From assembly GCF_002865645.1 (NCBI RefSeq), contig NW_020194558.1:186001-250000 (forward strand): a DNA stretch of 64,000 nt. Reading direction: 5' to 3'. The translations under genes were made by a program, and so were the position numbers. This DNA is from Hyaloscypha bicolor E (Eukaryota; Ascomycota; Leotiomycetes; Helotiales; Hyaloscyphaceae). The notes below the pieces were generated by a model, which had not been told where the DNA came from, made no database searches, and saw only the letters and a program-made list of their open reading frames with translations. Position 1 is the first letter of the stretch. The number at the start of each line of letters is the position of its first letter. This document shows positions 61,926 to 64,000 of the stretch, piece after piece.

Positions 61926-62455
61926 GAACGCAGTCTATACTTCAGATCGTTACTATCCTTACTCTATTCGTATACCCCGTATCTCAAACCTAACCTGACA
62001 GTAGGTCTGTAAAGACCTACTATTGCAAATATGTACAGTTTGCGTTTTTCTAGAGATGTCTGCTTGTACTTCTAAGATGGCGAATAACGGTCCTTTATAG
62101 GAAAGCCCTAGAATATAAATACTCTAACATAATTACCTAACTAAATACCTGACAAAACACCCCTAATTCTGAGAACATAAATGACAGAATAACAGAAAAG
62201 TTAAGAAAAGACACCAGAAACTTTTCGCCCGGTAACTGTGTACGCGATATTACATTAATATATACTAGTATATTATATTATTTAAGGCTGGTACTCTATT
62301 ACAGTATTAAGTCTTAAGTTTAGCTTGTAATTACCTTTTTATATAGAGGTTATCAAGTTGATTTTCTTTGTAGTAGTCGGTCGAGAGTGCACGGGCCACG
62401 AACCCGCAGTTGGCGTACGCGAAATCTCGTACCGCAGGCCTTATTGCTCCAAATT
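61926..62455. other. AT-leaning intergenic DNA
   Basis: No gene supported between the P450 fragment and the 15-bp repeat tract. Confidence 0.4.
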
Positions 62456-62560
62456 GCAATACTGTAAGCTGGAGAACTCTTAATTGCAGTAATCTCAGTT
62501 GCAGTACTCTCGATTGCAATACTCTAAGTTGCAGTACTATAAGTAGCAGTACTCTCGCTT
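62456..62560. repeat. 15-bp tandem repeat, 7 units
   Basis: Seven consecutive 15-bp units of the type GCAGTACTCTCGATT, diverged up to about 6 bases. All six frames keep phase; on the plus strand it reads as a Leu-centred pentamer (SNLSC, STLDC, NTLSC, STISS), recalling pentapeptide repeats, within a 103-codon frame 62410-62721 of unknown status. Confidence 0.8.
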
Positions 62561-62589
62561 CGAGGACCATTACACATTCGCCCTCAGCT

Positions 62590-63040
62590 GATCTTATGCT
62601 CTGTCATTACTGTTTTAGTGTCAAACACCGATATAATTCTGCCTTGCTGGGCCTTGGCCATGCTATCGTCACTGTATACCTCCCCCCTACCCAACCGATC
62701 CTTCTCGCGTTACCCTTTTGAGTATTAGCCGCCGATACAGCTCTGCTATACTTAGCAGCATATACATGAATCTCCTCAGAGCATACTGCGCCTTGGATGT
62801 CACTGTATGACTCTACCCTACTCAGCTGATCCTTTGCGTGTTTTGGCAACTACTTTGGGGATCAATCGCCGATACAGCTCCTGCTATGCTTGGATTTGTA
62901 TAAACATCCCCAAGTTCTACTTGGATATAGTATTGCTATTGATGTAATTCCCCTACTGAGCTGATTATTCTTGACTTTTAGCTGCCACTTTAGGTGTTGA
63001 CCGCCGATGTATAAATCTCCTCTGAGCCGTCGCTGTTGCA
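62590..63040. repeat. Degenerate ~110-150 bp tandem repeat, 3-4 units
   Basis: Recurring anchors in fixed order: CGCCGATACAGCTC..CTGCTAT, then a GGATGTCACTGTA- or GATATAGTATTGC-like middle, then CCTACTCAGCTGATCC and a GATCAATCGCCGATACAG junction. Units start near 62625, 62730, 62868 and 62999. No coding role seen. Confidence 0.55.
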
Positions 63041-64000
63041 TGATATCACGACGGCTAATAGGCATAGTAACTAGCTGGTTATCTTTGATTAACATATTAT
63101 CTTTTATAGAAAGTATTTGTAGTATCTAAGTTATAGTATCTAAGTTAAAGAAAAGTGAAGATATATTCTAAATTGGACTGATCTGAGGGGGATTTAATGG
63201 GCATTTTAAGCGAGGCCTCGCTTTCGACTGGTTTACTCTTGGCTAAATAAGTTAACCTGACTAGGTCATGTAGGATTGTGTTAAGGGAGCCTAAATCGGT
63301 TCCTCGAGACCATTGATAAATCTGGCAGGGGGGCGAGAACGGACACCGTTATAATATTTTAATAGGTTCAGAGAGGTGGCTATGTTATTTGGAACCCGGG
63401 TCTACATAATTCCAGATATAAATAACATGGAAACTGTAGCCGATTTAAGGGGACCGGAAGAGGTCCCGCCTGAGCGAAATCCAGCTGACTCATTAGCCGG
63501 CTCAGGACTCAGGGCTCGGCTCAGGTTAGAGCAGCGACTGCTCAGGTTCAAGGACGGAAGCGGATTCTGGTGGGCAAAGGTGTCGTCTGTGATTATATCG
63601 GTAATTCTGACGAAATTAGTGAATTTGTAGTCAAATTAGGAAATCTGCAGAATGGTCGATATGCTATAGCACATCCCACCTCGCAATCTTGTACACATCA
63701 TTATCCGACTCTTGCTCTACGAATACAAGGATCCATGGGGGATTTGCAGATATCATTTGGATCGCATTCTGCAGCCACAATCTCGCAATCCAATGCAATT
63801 CCTAACGCTCAAAGCTGCACAGCCACCAACCCTTTGCGAATGCAAGAAGGAAGTCTCAGTCGCAGACGCATGGGAAAGAGGCAAGAGACATTCAGAGCCG
63901 GGCAGCGAATCTGAGCTGGAACTAGGCTTATCTGAAGACAGGATAGGATCGATGGCTTACCTTCGAAGTGTGCTTTCCTACCACCGCCAGTGGCAAAAGC
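63041..64000. other. No gene supported; possible exon end at window edge
   Basis: Short plus-strand frames (63376-63630, 63570-63914) lack family motifs. At the very edge, minus-strand sequence 64000-63962 ends in CTTCGAAG followed by GTAAGCC, which could be the donor end of an exon of a minus-strand gene lying outside the window; too little is visible to say more. Confidence 0.25.

Overview
The window is nuclear DNA from a filamentous ascomycete (Pezizomycotina, possibly Leotiomycetes; the class is a guess). Reasons: short introns of about 46-110 bp with GTAAGT-like donors and CTAAC/CTGAC branch sites; typical fungal families (Kin4-type kinase, Gwt1, GT2 polysaccharide synthase, Clr5-ankyrin, DUF6601, NLR remnants); and AT-rich islands full of decayed repeats whose nonsense changes (CAA to TAA, TGG to TAG/TGA) fit repeat-induced point mutation (RIP).

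Layout. 1-1006: 5' part of a secreted Cys/Thr-rich protein (-). 1781-2570: AT-rich element with long inverted termini. 2720-3727: DUF6601 membrane protein (+). 3784-5497: broken NLR-type gene. 5700-6810: AT-rich island with a large hairpin. 6818-7390: a five-exon gene for a small secreted Cys-rich protein, recovered only by splicing very short exons. 8172-9261: a second NLR/ankyrin relic. 9.3-15.8 kb: mostly no supported gene, with one TA-flanked MITE and an unresolved coding-like stretch near 12 kb. 15.8-41.9 kb is gene-bearing, low-repeat sequence: Kin4-like kinase (-), gwt1 (-), a conserved hypothetical (+), a GT2 synthase (-), a coiled-coil hypothetical (+), a weak hypothetical (+) and a broken metallo-beta-lactamase-fold gene (-), separated by long intergenic stretches. 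42.3-46.3 kb: a four-exon Clr5-ankyrin gene (-). 48.0-49.0 kb: SGNH hydrolase (-) whose 5' end meets repeat DNA carrying an 18-bp minisatellite. 50.2-51.1 kb: two adjacent TA-flanked MITEs. 52.5-54.0 kb: membrane-anchored SGNH esterase (-) with an N-terminal coding minisatellite. 54.8-60.5 kb: a Kelch-type surface protein gene split by a 3.7-kb RIP-damaged hAT transposon sitting exactly in an intron. 61.5-63 kb: a P450 fragment and tandem repeats.

Functional grouping. The central block carries conserved cellular functions: spindle/cell-cycle checkpoint kinase, GPI-anchor synthesis in the ER, and cell-surface polysaccharide synthesis. The flanks are accessory DNA: a candidate effector-like secreted protein, NLR remnants, surface proteins and transposon debris. 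No operon-like or biosynthetic cluster logic is visible. The items most worth follow-up are the small secreted protein gene with four look-alike introns and the dated-by-structure hAT insertion into the Kelch gene. All gene models are hand-spliced from sequence; no database search was run.
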